Source of the DNA: an uncultured Marinobacterium sp.
GTDB taxonomy: Bacteria; Pseudomonadota; Gammaproteobacteria; Pseudomonadales; Balneatricaceae
Direction: 5' to 3'
DNA length: 57,983 bases
Assembly: GCA_947501565.1 (NCBI GenBank)
Contig: CANMWJ010000021.1
Location: 1-57,983 of the forward strand
The position numbers and the translations under genes are program-made. Positions 44,813 through 53,856 of the stretch are shown here, in pieces. The notes below the pieces were generated by a model, which saw nothing but the letters and a program-made list of their open reading frames with translations, had not been told where the DNA came from and did not search any database. Positions within the stretch are counted from its first letter, which is position 1. Each line of letters begins with the position of its first letter.

Positions 44813-45382
44813 ATGAGCGAGATCGATTACGCCGCGTTGGCCGAACACGGTAAAGGATACGCGGGATTCACCGCAGAGGATGAGGCACTGCTGCTGGCCG
44901 AAGGCGCGAAAGTGGTGCCATACCTCGGTCAGGTGACCGATGGCTTCTACAACGATCTGGCTAAAATTCCGGCGGCGCAGCCGTTTCTGGAAGGCCGTCT
45001 GGAAAGCCTGAAGAAAACCCACCAGGCGTGGCTGGAGCGGGTTTTTACCGGTTCCTACGACGCAGATTTTGCGCAGTTTATGCACCATGTGGGCGAAGTG
45101 CACGTGCGGGTGAAACTGCCGGTGGAGTTTATGTCCAGCGGTACCGTGCTGATCAACAGTCACCTGGTGCCGGTGCTGGCGGAACTCTACGCTGACGACG
45201 CAGCTAAGCTCGGGAAGATGATGCGTGCGGTGAACTCGGTGACCGGATTCTGCCTGATCATCATGCAGGAGTCCTATCAGACCTCGCTGCTGGCAGAGGA
45301 GCTGGAGCGCTTCCTGGCCATCACCGGCATGAGCCGTGCGTTGTTCGACAACCTGGCGTCGGCGTATCGCGATACCGACTGA
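44813..45382 (+). CDS. Protoglobin-domain protein (single-domain sensor globin)
   Basis: A 189-residue haem protein of the protoglobin / globin-coupled-sensor class. There is no signalling domain attached. The likely proximal ligand is H97 in HHVGEVHVRV, matching the F-helix pattern of this family; GFYNDLAKIPAAQPFL lies in the B/C region. It may bind O2, NO or CO; the output is unknown. It stands alone between rep and the amidotransferase gene. In the 125-bp leader the 11-mer cactgccgatt occurs twice (around 44692 and 44714). Confidence 0.85.
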   Translation: MSEIDYAALAEHGKGYAGFTAEDEALLLAEGAKVVPYLGQVTDGFYNDLAKIPAAQPFLEGRLESLKKTHQAWLERVFTGSYDADFAQFMHHVGEVHVRVKLPVEFMSSGTVLINSHLVPVLAELYADDAAKLGKMMRAVNSVTGFCLIIMQESYQTSLLAEELERFLAITGMSRALFDNLASAYRDTD

Positions 45383-45464
45383 AGTAACTCCCCAGTGGGT
45401 CAGTCGCACTGACAATTGACGCTGCCTTTGTATAACATGGATAACAAGAATAAAGGGAAAGACG

Positions 45465-46202
45465 ATGCCAAAATCCAGATCAGAGCTTAAGATCCTGCTG
45501 CTGCAGATCCGCGAAGGCGGACAGGTACGCGAAGAGGAGCATGCCAGCTTCGCCGCGTACAGTGGTTTGCAGCCGCACCAGATTGAAGTGCTGAACGTCT
45601 TCGACACCCCGGAGTTTCCGGTGACGGTGGCGGATGACTACGATGCGCTGTTCGTTGGCGGTGCCAGTGAAGCCAACGTGCTTAAGCCTGAGGAGTTTCC
45701 CTTTGTCGATACCTGCCAGGACCTGCTACGCCACTGTGCTTTGATCGGTAAGCCGGTATTTGCTTCCTGCTTTGGATTCCAGCTGGTGGTTCTGGCACTG
45801 GGTGGCGAGATCCTGCACAAGGATGATGACTTCGAGATGGGCACGCTACCGATTCTGCTCACCGATGCATCTATCGATGATCCGCTGTTCCGTGATATTC
45901 CCAATGGCTTCCCGGCTGTGTCGGTGCATCGCCAGTATGCCGCTGACCTGCCAGCGAGTTGTGAAGTGATCGCTTACACCCAGCAGTGTATCCATGTTCT
46001 GCGGGTGAAAGAGAAACCGTTCTGGGCATTCCAGTTCCACCCGGAGGTGGATAAGAAAACCCTGGTAGAACGTCTGACCCATTACAAAGCCCACTACACC
46101 GACGGTGATGGTCACCTGGATCGGGTATTGGCTTCGGCGGTGGAAACGCCGGAATCCAACCACTTGGTGGCGAAGTTCGTCGACCGGGTGCTGTTGGCTT
46201 AA
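45465..46202 (+). CDS. Class I glutamine amidotransferase-like protein
   Basis: A 245-residue GATase1 domain protein. The nucleophile elbow is ASCFGFQ with C102; the His-Glu pair is FQFHPEVD (H192, E194). It is a stand-alone glutaminase-like protein of the GuaA-type/YfeJ-like group, and the acceptor partner is not evident. An -10-like tataac lies at 45431-45436. It is followed by pssA 68 bp later without a clear terminator. Confidence 0.87.
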   Translation: MPKSRSELKILLLQIREGGQVREEEHASFAAYSGLQPHQIEVLNVFDTPEFPVTVADDYDALFVGGASEANVLKPEEFPFVDTCQDLLRHCALIGKPVFASCFGFQLVVLALGGEILHKDDDFEMGTLPILLTDASIDDPLFRDIPNGFPAVSVHRQYAADLPASCEVIAYTQQCIHVLRVKEKPFWAFQFHPEVDKKTLVERLTHYKAHYTDGDGHLDRVLASAVETPESNHLVAKFVDRVLLA

Positions 46203-46270
46203 ATAAAATACTAAAAAAGGCGCGTCGCACGGTTGCGGATAGCGCCGCTAACAGGATCTGAATACACAGC

Positions 46271-47032
46271 ATGACTGACCAACAGGACAACCAGAACCAG
46301 GACCCTGCAGCGGAAACCCCGAAACCTCGTAGCCGGGGTATCTACCTGCTGCCGAACCTGTTCACCACAGGCGCTCTGTTTTGCGGTTTCTACGCGGTGA
46401 TCGCCAGTATGAACGGCCACTTTGAGAACGCGGCGATCGCGATCTTTGTGGCGATGGTGTTTGACGGCCTCGACGGCCGTGTTGCACGCATGACCAACAC
46501 CTCCAGTGCGTTTGGGGCCGAGTACGATTCCCTCTCCGACATGGTCTCCTTCGGTGTCGCCCCGTCACTGGTGGCGTTTAACTGGGTACTGTCCGATATC
46601 GGTAAACTCGGTTGGTTTGCGGCTTTTATCTATGTGGCTGGCGCGGCGTTGCGTTTGGCACGCTTCAACACCCAGATCGGTTCTGTGGATAAGCGTTACT
46701 TTATCGGCCTGCCAAGCCCGGCAGCGGCGGCTTCTGTGGCCGGTATGGTGTGGGCGGCGGTGGAGTTCCAGGTGGACGGCGGCCCGTTTGCGTATCTGGT
46801 GGCACTGTATGTGGCGGCGATGGGACTGTTGATGGTGAGCAACGTGCTCTACTACAGCTTCAAAGACGTGGATTTCAAAGGCAAGGTACCGTTTGTCATT
46901 CTGGCGGCGATTGTACTGGGTCTGGCGATCATCTCGATCAACCCACCCACCTTCCTCTGGATGCTGTTGCTGGTGTACGCCGCATCCGGCCCTGTGCTCT
47001 GGCTGCTGCGCAAGCGTAAGCGCGCTGCCTGA
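46271..47032 (+). CDS. pssA: CDP-diacylglycerol--serine O-phosphatidyltransferase PssA
   Basis: This enzyme makes phosphatidylserine, the precursor of phosphatidylethanolamine. The 253-residue membrane protein has eight hydrophobic segments and the CDP-alcohol phosphotransferase signature D-G-x2-A-R...G-x3-D-x3-D, seen as DGLDGRVARM ... FGAEYDSLSD (about residues 61-86). The N-terminus is hydrophilic (QQDNQNQDPAAETPKPRSRG) and is followed by YLLPNLFTTG. This is the Bacillus-type membrane enzyme rather than the E. coli PLD-type. A strong terminator follows. Confidence 0.94.
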   Translation: MTDQQDNQNQDPAAETPKPRSRGIYLLPNLFTTGALFCGFYAVIASMNGHFENAAIAIFVAMVFDGLDGRVARMTNTSSAFGAEYDSLSDMVSFGVAPSLVAFNWVLSDIGKLGWFAAFIYVAGAALRLARFNTQIGSVDKRYFIGLPSPAAAASVAGMVWAAVEFQVDGGPFAYLVALYVAAMGLLMVSNVLYYSFKDVDFKGKVPFVILAAIVLGLAIISINPPTFLWMLLLVYAASGPVLWLLRKRKRAA

Positions 47033-47051
47033 TCGCATAAATATCCATGCT

Positions 47052-47080
47052 AAAAAACCGGCCTACGCGCCGGTTTTTTT
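47052..47080. terminator. Bidirectional terminator after pssA
   Basis: accggc-ctacgc-gccggt (47057-47074) is flanked by six A on the left and a run of seven T on the right. Confidence 0.9.
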
Positions 47081-47187
47081 GTCTGAGTAGAAAATAGCGT
47101 GTTTGCATAAAAAGGTATTCTTTTCAGGCTATTTTCAGCTAAGGCGGGTAATCTGCGACCATGCCTCAATGAACATGGAAGCCCGTT

Positions 47188-48195
47188 ATGCTGATTAAGA
47201 AACCCGACGCAATCCGCTCCTCTGAAATTACCTCCGAATCGGTATACCTGAACCGTCGTCATTTTATGCGCGGCCTGCTGGGCACTACAGCGTTGCTGGC
47301 GACCGGTGCCGCCAATGCGGTCCCTGAATATGAGATCGAAAAGGATCTGCCGATCTACCGTGGTCCCGATTGGCTGCAGAAACAGTTGCGCGCCAGCACC
47401 CGTAACGCGGCGTTCTCCACCGATGAGAAGCTGACGCCTTATTTTCACGTGTCGACCTATAACAACTTCTACGAGTTTGGTACTGGCAAGAAAGATCCGG
47501 CGCGTCATGCGCAGGAGTTTAATACCGATCCCTGGAAGGTCGAGATCACGGGTGAAGTGGCAAAACCGGGTGTCTATAACCTGGAGGACCTGATCAAACC
47601 GCACCAGCTCGAGGAGCGCATCTACCGTCTGCGCTGTGTCGAGGCCTGGTCGATGGTGGTGCCCTGGATTGGTGTGCCGCTGGGTGATCTGCTGAAACGC
47701 TTCGAGCCAACCTCGAAGGCGAAATACGTTGAGTTTACTACCCTGCACGACCCTAAGCAGATGCCGGGGCAGCGTTCACGCTTCAGTACGCTGGAATGGC
47801 CCTATGTGGAAGGGTTGCGGATCGACGAAGCGATGCACCCGCTGACCCTGATGGCGGTGGGTTTGTACGGTAATGCGATGCCTCCGCAGAACGGTGCGCC
47901 GCTGCGTCTGGTGGTGCCCTGGAAATACGGCTTTAAGAGTATCAAATCGATCGTGCGTATCCGCTTTACCGACAAGATGCCAAAGACCACCTGGAACCTG
48001 ATGGCACCGCACGAGTATGGTTTCTACTCCAACGTGAATCCGGCTGTCGATCATCCGCGCTGGAGCCAAGCCAGTGAGCGCCGCCTGCCATCTTCTCTGT
48101 TCAATCCTAACCGTGTGGATACGTTGCCATTCAACGGCTATGCCGAGGAAGTGGCGGAGTTGTACCGGGGCATGGACCTGAAGAAGTGGTTCTGA
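47188..48195 (+). CDS. msrP: Protein-methionine-sulfoxide reductase catalytic subunit MsrP
   Basis: A periplasmic molybdopterin enzyme of 335 residues that repairs oxidised methionines. A Tat signal (RRHFMRG, residues 23-29, then a hydrophobic stretch ending ANA) is followed by the sulfite-oxidase fold with the Mo-ligand Cys in [15 protein letters not shown]. Blocks such as [12 protein letters not shown] and the C-terminal [20 protein letters not shown] are typical of YedY/MsrP. msrQ follows 31 bp downstream and supplies electrons. Confidence 0.96.
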   Translation: MLIKKPDAIRSSEITSESVYLNRRHFMRGLLGTTALLATGAANAVPEYEIEKDLPIYRGPDWLQKQLRASTRNAAFSTDEKLTPYFHVSTYNNFYEFGTGKKDPARHAQEFNTDPWKVEITGEVAKPGVYNLEDLIKPHQLEERIYRLRCVEAWSMVVPWIGVPLGDLLKRFEPTSKAKYVEFTTLHDPKQMPGQRSRFSTLEWPYVEGLRIDEAMHPLTLMAVGLYGNAMPPQNGAPLRLVVPWKYGFKSIKSIVRIRFTDKMPKTTWNLMAPHEYGFYSNVNPAVDHPRWSQASERRLPSSLFNPNRVDTLPFNGYAEEVAELYRGMDLKKWF

Positions 48196-48226
48196 TCGCT
48201 AACGCTGAGAGCTAAAGGGTAAGCAT

Positions 48227-48850
48227 ATGACCAATGGGAAGATCGTCCGATATCTGCAGTGGTGGGTGGTATTTCTCCTGCCCCTGCTGCCACTGGGGTT
48301 ACTGATCCACAACGCCTGGATCTTCAACCTGGGTGCCGATCCGGCGCAGGCGATTGTGCACGAAACCGGACTCTGGGCGATCAACCTACTGTGGATAACG
48401 CTGGCGATTACGCCGCTGCGCCGCATCTTTAAGATCAACTGGCCGATGCGCTTCCGCCGGATGATGGGGCTCTACAGCCTGTTCTATGCGGTGGTGCACC
48501 TGCTGGCATTTGCCACGTTTATCGTTGGCTGGCAGCCCGACCTGTTGCTTAAAGAACTGAGCGAACGGCCCTACATCGTCGTCGGCGCGCTGGCGGTGCT
48601 GATGCTGATCCCTCTGGGCATCACCTCCACCCACAAGATGCAGCGTCGACTGGGTCGCAACTGGTTGCGTTTGCACAAACTGGTGTACCCAATTGCCCTG
48701 CTGGTGATGGTTCACATCATCTGGCAGATCCGTTCCGACTTCGGCGAGCAGCTGCTGTACGGTACTTTGCTCAGTGTGCTGCTGGGTAGCCGTCTTTACT
48801 TCTATCTGCAGAAACGGCTGCGTACCCAGCGTACGGCCCGAGCCGCCTGA
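48227..48850 (+). CDS. msrQ: Haem-binding membrane subunit MsrQ of the MsrPQ system
   Basis: A 207-residue inner-membrane b-type cytochrome with six hydrophobic helices (ferric reductase-like transmembrane domain). It passes quinone-derived electrons to MsrP. Conserved His are in YAVVHLLAF, RLHKLVYP and VMVHIIWQ. Sequence markers: TGLWAINLLWITLAITPLRR and RRMMGLYSLFYAVVHL. The ATG at 48227 has aaagggt upstream. It is paired with msrP as in other proteobacteria. Confidence 0.95.
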   Translation: MTNGKIVRYLQWWVVFLLPLLPLGLLIHNAWIFNLGADPAQAIVHETGLWAINLLWITLAITPLRRIFKINWPMRFRRMMGLYSLFYAVVHLLAFATFIVGWQPDLLLKELSERPYIVVGALAVLMLIPLGITSTHKMQRRLGRNWLRLHKLVYPIALLVMVHIIWQIRSDFGEQLLYGTLLSVLLGSRLYFYLQKRLRTQRTARAA

Positions 48851-49001
48851 CGGGAACTGTTTGAATTTTGTGCCAGAATGAAAGGTAGAAGTGGCCTATG
48901 ATCCTGTTACTGACTGTGCTGCTGGCCTGCTCTCAGGTCTGATTGTTGCGCCTGTTACCTCGGGCGAAGGGCAGATGGGATCTGGCGGCCGGGAGGTGCT
49001 T

Positions 49002-49205
49002 ATGTCCCCTAAACCTAATCTCTGGCAGATGCTCTGCAGCGTACTGGCGGCGTTTTTCGGCGTGCAGTCGTCTCACAACCTTCAACGTGACTTCTCTTCG
49101 GGTCACGCTCTTACGTATTTCTTACTGGGTGCCGCCGTGCTGGTGGGCTTTGTGGCATTCGTGATTTTTCTGATCACACTGGCGCTGTCATTGGCGGGCG
49201 CCTGA
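49002..49205 (+). CDS. DUF2970 small membrane protein
   Basis: A 67-residue protein. The pattern is LWQMLCSVLAAFFGVQSSHNLQRDF followed by one hydrophobic segment, the DUF2970 family found next to oxidase genes in pseudomonads and relatives. The frame is open back to 48891, but the ATG at 49002 has a strong gggagg 5-6 bases upstream and matches the usual N-terminus. The function is unknown. The 151-bp gap after msrQ shows no other gene. Confidence 0.82.
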   Translation: MSPKPNLWQMLCSVLAAFFGVQSSHNLQRDFSSGHALTYFLLGAAVLVGFVAFVIFLITLALSLAGA

Positions 49206-49221
49206 GCGTTTAAACAGAAAC

Positions 49222-49248
49222 TTGCGATTCAGACAGGGCTGCTATACT
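49222..49248 (+). promoter_or_regulatory. Candidate promoter of the cytochrome oxidase operon
   Basis: ttgcga (49222-49227) and tatact (49243-49248) are separated by 15 bp. The -10 is good and the spacing is short; acttgc two bases upstream gives 17 bp. It lies 164 bp before coxB. Confidence 0.45.
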
Positions 49249-49411
49249 TCGAACTAAACCAAGCGGACTGGTAGGGAACTGGGACGGAACTCAGGCGTTG
49301 AGAAAGCCTGCCGTAATCCTACCACTACCGACGTTGAGTAAGTCGTACAGCGCCATAGTGTGACATTTCGGGATTCGACAGGCTTTTTTCGTGGAAGCGA
49401 GGGGCCTGGAG

Positions 49412-50527
49412 ATGAATTGCATAGCGAAGGGTATGCTGGGAGCGGGGAGTCTGCTTCCGCTGGCAGTGGCCGCTGACTGGCAGGTTAACCTGGAACCCGG
49501 GGTGACCGAGATCAGCCAGGCGGTGTTTGATCTGCACATGACCATCTTCTGGATCTGTGTAGCGATCGGCGTCGTGGTCTTCGGCGTCATGCTCTGGTCG
49601 ATCATCCATCACCGCAAATCCCGCGGTGCCAAAGCACATAATTTTCATGAAAGCACTGTGGTCGAGATCACCTGGACCATCATTCCTTTCTTCATCCTCA
49701 TCGCCATGGCCGTACCGGCCACCGCCACACTGATCAAGATGTACGACAAGAACGGGGCCGATCTGGATATTCAGGTTACCGGTTATCAGTGGAAATGGCG
49801 TTACCAATACCTGGGTGAGGATATCGATTTCTTCTCCTCACTCTCCACGCCCAAAGAACAGATTCAAAACCAGGCTGAAAAAGGCGAGCACTACCTGCTG
49901 GAGGTGGATAACCCACTGGTAATTCCAGCCGGTAAGAAGGTGCGTTTTCTGATGACCGCCAACGATGTGATCCACTCCTGGTGGGTACCCGCGTTGGCGG
50001 TGAAGAAAGACGCGATCCCCGGTTTTATCAACGAGGCCTGGACGGTCGTACCTGAGCCGGGCATCTACCGCGGCCAGTGCGCAGAACTGTGCGGTAAGGA
50101 CCACGGCTTTATGCCGATCGTGGTGGATGTGCGTAGCGAAGCGGATTATCAACTCTGGCTGGCAGAGATGAAGCAAGCCAAGGTGCAGGCCGCGGATGCC
50201 GCCACTAAGGACTGGACGTTGGCAGAGCTGATGGAGAAAGGGGAAGAGGTATATAACCGTGCCTGCGCGGCCTGCCATCAGGCTAACGGCGAAGGTATTC
50301 CGGGAGCCTTCCCAGCACTGAAAAACAGTCCGATGGTGGTTGCTGCTGATCCGGCGGCACACATCGACATCGTGCTTAACGGTAAAGCGGGTACCGCAAT
50401 GCAGGCGTTCCGCGATCAGCTGAATGCAGTGGAGCTGGCGGCGGTGATCACCTACGAGCGTAATGCCTGGGGCAACACTTCCGGCGATCTGGTCAGTCCG
50501 GCACAGATCAGTGAACTGAAGCAGTAG
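49412..50527 (+). CDS. coxB: Cytochrome c oxidase subunit II with fused C-terminal cytochrome c domain
   Basis: A 371-residue subunit II. A signal peptide or first segment ends near LAVAADW, then two membrane helices (about 40-62 and 83-105). The CuA domain has WSWW-like HSWWVPAL and the CuA ligands in GQCAELCGKDHGFM. A C-terminal cytochrome c domain has the haem site CAACH (about 289-293) and a Met ligand region (GTAMQAF). The fusion is typical of caa3-like or pseudomonad aa3 oxidases. The start is ATG 49412 with gagggg 7 bases upstream; the frame extends to GTG 49391. Confidence 0.95.
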   Translation: MNCIAKGMLGAGSLLPLAVAADWQVNLEPGVTEISQAVFDLHMTIFWICVAIGVVVFGVMLWSIIHHRKSRGAKAHNFHESTVVEITWTIIPFFILIAMAVPATATLIKMYDKNGADLDIQVTGYQWKWRYQYLGEDIDFFSSLSTPKEQIQNQAEKGEHYLLEVDNPLVIPAGKKVRFLMTANDVIHSWWVPALAVKKDAIPGFINEAWTVVPEPGIYRGQCAELCGKDHGFMPIVVDVRSEADYQLWLAEMKQAKVQAADAATKDWTLAELMEKGEEVYNRACAACHQANGEGIPGAFPALKNSPMVVAADPAAHIDIVLNGKAGTAMQAFRDQLNAVELAAVITYERNAWGNTSGDLVSPAQISELKQ

Positions 50528-50545
50528 GATGTCAGGAGAGCGAAG

Positions 50546-52132
50546 ATGAATTCACTTGATCAGACCCTCGATACTGCCGCTGAACACCACGGCCCGGCCA
50601 GCGGGATCAGCCGTTGGCTTTACACCACCAACCATAAAGATATCGGCACCCTCTATCTCTGGTTCAGTTTCATCATGTTCCTGTTGGGTGGTTGTATGGC
50701 GTTGAGTATCCGCGCCGAGCTGTTCCAGCCGGGGTTGCAGCTGATGGAGCCGGATTTCTTTAACCAGATGACCACGATGCACGGCCTGATCATGGTGTTT
50801 GGTGCGGTGATGCCCGCCTTCGTCGGGTTGGCAAACTGGATGGTGCCGCTGATGATCGGCGCGCCGGATATGGCGCTGCCGCGAATGAATAACTGGAGCT
50901 TCTGGATCCTGCCGTTCGCCTTCACCATGATGGTCTCTACCCTGTTTATGGAGGGGGGCGGGCCGAACTTCGGCTGGACCTTCTATGCACCGCTCTCCAC
51001 TACCTACGCACCACCCAGTGTGACCTTCTTTATCTTTGCCGTGCACATGATGGGCATCAGTTCGATCATGGGTGCGATCAACGTGATAGCGACCATTCTC
51101 AACCTGCGTGCACCGGGCATGACTATGATGAAGCTGCCGCTGTTTGTCTGGACCTGGCTGATCACCGCGTTCCTGCTGATCGCCGTGATGCCGGTGCTGG
51201 CAGGCGTGGTCACCATGATGCTGATGGATATCCACTTCGGCACTAGCTTCTTTAATGCCGCCGGTGGTGGCGATCCGGTACTGTTCCAGCACGTGTTCTG
51301 GTTCTTCGGCCATCCCGAGGTGTACATCATGATCCTGCCGGCGTTTGGTATCGTCAGCCAGATCATCCCCACCTTCGCACGCAAGAAACTCTTTGGTTAC
51401 GCCTCCATGGTGTACGCCACCGCGTCCATCGCCTTTCTGTCGTTTATCGTCTGGGCACACCATATGTTCACCGTGGGTATGCCGCTGGTGGGGGAACTGT
51501 TCTTTATGTTCACCACCATGCTTATCGCCGTGCCGACCGGTGTGAAGGTGTTCAACTGGGTGGCCACCATGTTCCGTGGCTCCATGACCTTCGAAACGCC
51601 CATGCTGTTTGCGCTGGCGTTTGTGGTGCTTTTTACCATCGGTGGTTTTTCAGGCCTGATGCTGGCGATCGCGCCAGCGGACTTTCAGTATCACGATACC
51701 TACTTTGTCGTGGCGCACTTCCACTATGTACTGGTGCCCGGGGCGGTCTTCTCGATCGTCGCGGCAGTCTATTACTGGATACCGAAGTGGACCGGCAACA
51801 TGTACAACGAAACGATGGGGCGCTGGCATTTCTGGCTCAGCTTTATTGGCGTCAACATCACCTTCTTCCCGATGCATTTCGTCGGATTGGCCGGGATGCC
51901 GCGTCGCATTCCTGACTACGCCCTGCAATTTGCGGACTTCAACGCGGTGGCCTCAGTGGGTGCCTTTATCTTTGGTTTCTCCCAGCTGTTGCTGCTCTAC
52001 AACGTGATCCAGTGTATCCGCAGCAAAGATAAGGCGACGACCGAGGTGTGGGAGAGTGCCGAAGGACTGGAGTGGACCGTGCCGTCACCGGCGCCGTACC
52101 ACACATTCGCGGAGCCACCGCTGGTGAAATAG
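50546..52132 (+). CDS. coxA: Cytochrome c oxidase subunit I
   Basis: The 528-residue catalytic subunit of an aa3-type haem-copper oxidase with twelve membrane helices. Motifs: the low-spin haem His in MTTMHGLIMVF, the CuB/Tyr cluster WFFGHPEVYI, the CuB histidines in WAHHMFTVG and the haem pair in VVAHFHYVL. The K-channel Tyr is in HPEVY, marking the A-type family. It lies 18 bp after coxB. Confidence 0.98.
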   Translation: MNSLDQTLDTAAEHHGPASGISRWLYTTNHKDIGTLYLWFSFIMFLLGGCMALSIRAELFQPGLQLMEPDFFNQMTTMHGLIMVFGAVMPAFVGLANWMVPLMIGAPDMALPRMNNWSFWILPFAFTMMVSTLFMEGGGPNFGWTFYAPLSTTYAPPSVTFFIFAVHMMGISSIMGAINVIATILNLRAPGMTMMKLPLFVWTWLITAFLLIAVMPVLAGVVTMMLMDIHFGTSFFNAAGGGDPVLFQHVFWFFGHPEVYIMILPAFGIVSQIIPTFARKKLFGYASMVYATASIAFLSFIVWAHHMFTVGMPLVGELFFMFTTMLIAVPTGVKVFNWVATMFRGSMTFETPMLFALAFVVLFTIGGFSGLMLAIAPADFQYHDTYFVVAHFHYVLVPGAVFSIVAAVYYWIPKWTGNMYNETMGRWHFWLSFIGVNITFFPMHFVGLAGMPRRIPDYALQFADFNAVASVGAFIFGFSQLLLLYNVIQCIRSKDKATTEVWESAEGLEWTVPSPAPYHTFAEPPLVK

Positions 52133-52150
52133 AGACGATGGAGGTGGAAT

Positions 52151-52726
52151 ATGCAGCGTATCCACCAGAAAAATAGAAAACTGGTGCGCAACCTGTTACT
52201 TGGCAGTGTGATGATGTTCGGGTTTGGTTTTGCGCTGGTGCCCTTGTATGACGTGTTCTGTGAGATCACCGGCCTGAACGGCAAGGTTACCAGCCGGGGA
52301 CCGGATAAAGCGCTGCAGGTTGATCGCAGTCGCACCGTTACTCTGCAGTTGATCGCGGTGAACAACGAAGCGATGCCCTGGGGGTTCAATCCGGTGACGG
52401 AGCAGATCGCTATCCATCCGGGACTGACGGGGCAGACCGCGTTCGTCGCGCGCAATCCAACAGCACGCACGATGATCGGTCAGGCGATCCCTTCGGTGGC
52501 CCCGTCTGAAGCCGCTTCCTACCTGCATAAGATCAACTGTTTCTGTTTTGAAAGTCAGTCCCTGAGTGGGGGAGAAGAGCGCGAGATGCCGCTGTTGTTT
52601 GTTATCGATCCGGATCTGCCTGCGCATATCAGCACCATCACACTCTCCTACACCCTGTTTGATATCACCCCACAACAAAAGGTTGGCTATATCCAGCCTG
52701 TGCGGGCACAGAGGTTCAGCTTATGA
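52151..52726 (+). CDS. ctaG: Cytochrome c oxidase assembly protein CtaG/Cox11
   Basis: A 191-residue copper chaperone that builds CuB in subunit I. One N-terminal membrane anchor (about 16-35) is followed by a periplasmic immunoglobulin-like domain with the copper site INCFCFESQSL (about residues 132-142) and LYDVFCEITG near 35-44. The stop overlaps the coxC start by 4 bp (ATGA). Confidence 0.95.
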   Translation: MQRIHQKNRKLVRNLLLGSVMMFGFGFALVPLYDVFCEITGLNGKVTSRGPDKALQVDRSRTVTLQLIAVNNEAMPWGFNPVTEQIAIHPGLTGQTAFVARNPTARTMIGQAIPSVAPSEAASYLHKINCFCFESQSLSGGEEREMPLLFVIDPDLPAHISTITLSYTLFDITPQQKVGYIQPVRAQRFSL

Positions 52727-53604
52727 GCACCCAATCCTATTACGTACCGCACCAGAGTCGCTGGCCGATTCTGGCATCAATCGCGCTGTTCCTGATGGCG
52801 ATGGGCGCGGGCAGTTATATCAATGGCCTGAGTGAGCCGGGTGATGGCCTGGGTGGGATCTCTTTGCTGGCGGGAGCGGTGTTGATGGCGTACATCCTGA
52901 TCCGTTGGTTCGGCAATGTAATCAGGGAGAGCCGTGCTGGGCTGTATAGCGAACAGATGGATGCCTCTTTCCGTTGGGGGATGAGCTGGTTCATCTTCTC
53001 CGAAGTGATGTTCTTTGCCGCCTTCTTTGGTGCGCTCTTCTATGTCCGTACATTGGCTGTGCCCTGGTTGGGCGGGGAGGGTGATAAAGGTGTCACCAAC
53101 ATGTTGTGGCAGGGATTTGAAGCGCAGTGGCCACTGATGACGACGCCCGATATGGAGGCGTTCCCTGGCCCCAAAGCGGTGATTGATCCCTGGCATCTGC
53201 CCCTGCTGAATACCATCCTGCTGCTCAGTTCCAGCGTGACCGTCACCATCGCCCACGCGGCCCTGAAGCGAGATAGTCGTAATCCGGTGGTGATCTGGCT
53301 CGCCGCCACCATCATTCTGGGCGCGGTTTTTCTCTATTACCAGGCGATCGAGTACGTCGAGGCCTATCAGGAGTTGGGGCTGACGCTGAGCGCGGGCATA
53401 TACGGCGCCACTTTCTTTGTCTTGACCGGTTTTCACGGTCTGCATGTCACCCTGGGGACCTTCATGTTGATCATCATCTGGATACGGGTGATGCGGGGAC
53501 ATTTTTCATCCAAACACCACTTTGGTTTCGAGGCTGTGTCCTGGTACTGGCACTTTGTCGATGTGGTGTGGGTAGGGTTGTTCCTGTTCGTTTACATACT
53601 TTGA
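52723..53604 (+). CDS. coxC: Cytochrome c oxidase subunit III
   Basis: A 293-residue seven-helix subunit. Markers: FSEVMFFAAFFGALFYVR near 88-105, NTILLLSSSVTVTIAHAAL and the C-terminal GFHGLHVTLG...HFGFEAVSWYWHFVDVVW with the conserved His and Glu. It starts within the end of ctaG. A short gene on the opposite strand follows 3 bp downstream. Confidence 0.97.
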   Translation: MSTQSYYVPHQSRWPILASIALFLMAMGAGSYINGLSEPGDGLGGISLLAGAVLMAYILIRWFGNVIRESRAGLYSEQMDASFRWGMSWFIFSEVMFFAAFFGALFYVRTLAVPWLGGEGDKGVTNMLWQGFEAQWPLMTTPDMEAFPGPKAVIDPWHLPLLNTILLLSSSVTVTIAHAALKRDSRNPVVIWLAATIILGAVFLYYQAIEYVEAYQELGLTLSAGIYGATFFVLTGFHGLHVTLGTFMLIIIWIRVMRGHFSSKHHFGFEAVSWYWHFVDVVWVGLFLFVYIL

Positions 53605-53607
53605 GGT

Positions 53608-53817
53608 TTACACCGGCCAGGGATGGTTGGGTGTCAGCTGGCCACTGTAGATACCGTAAACCAGCACTGCCAGCAGCAGAATACAGACAAACACACGGAT
53701 GGAGAGGGCTTTTACGGTGCGGGTGGATTGGCCCCGATTCCGCAAAATAAAGAACAGACCGGAGAAGAGGCTGGCAACCGCAGCAAGGAAAAGCAGAACA
53801 AGGAGCAGTTTGAACAT
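53608..53817 (-). CDS. DUF2909 twin-transmembrane protein, antisense within the cox gene cluster
   Basis: A 69-residue protein with two hydrophobic helices (about 4-25 and 42-60) separated by RNRGQSTRTVKALSIR, the DUF2909 pattern. It lies between coxC and SURF1 on the opposite strand, where pseudomonads have the same small gene as I recall. Its ATG (53817) faces SURF1; its stop is 3 bp from the coxC stop. The function is unknown, perhaps oxidase assembly or stability. Confidence 0.8.
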   Translation of the reverse strand: MFKLLLVLLFLAAVASLFSGLFFILRNRGQSTRTVKALSIRVFVCILLLAVLVYGIYSGQLTPNHPWPV

Positions 53818-53856
53818 GGGAGCCTCCCGGGCAGAGCGATAAGCGGAGCCATAACG

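Noticed and set aside
53623-53856. SURF1 start at 53623
   Set aside because: This would translate the complement of the DUF2909 gene into a hydrophilic peptide with no family match.
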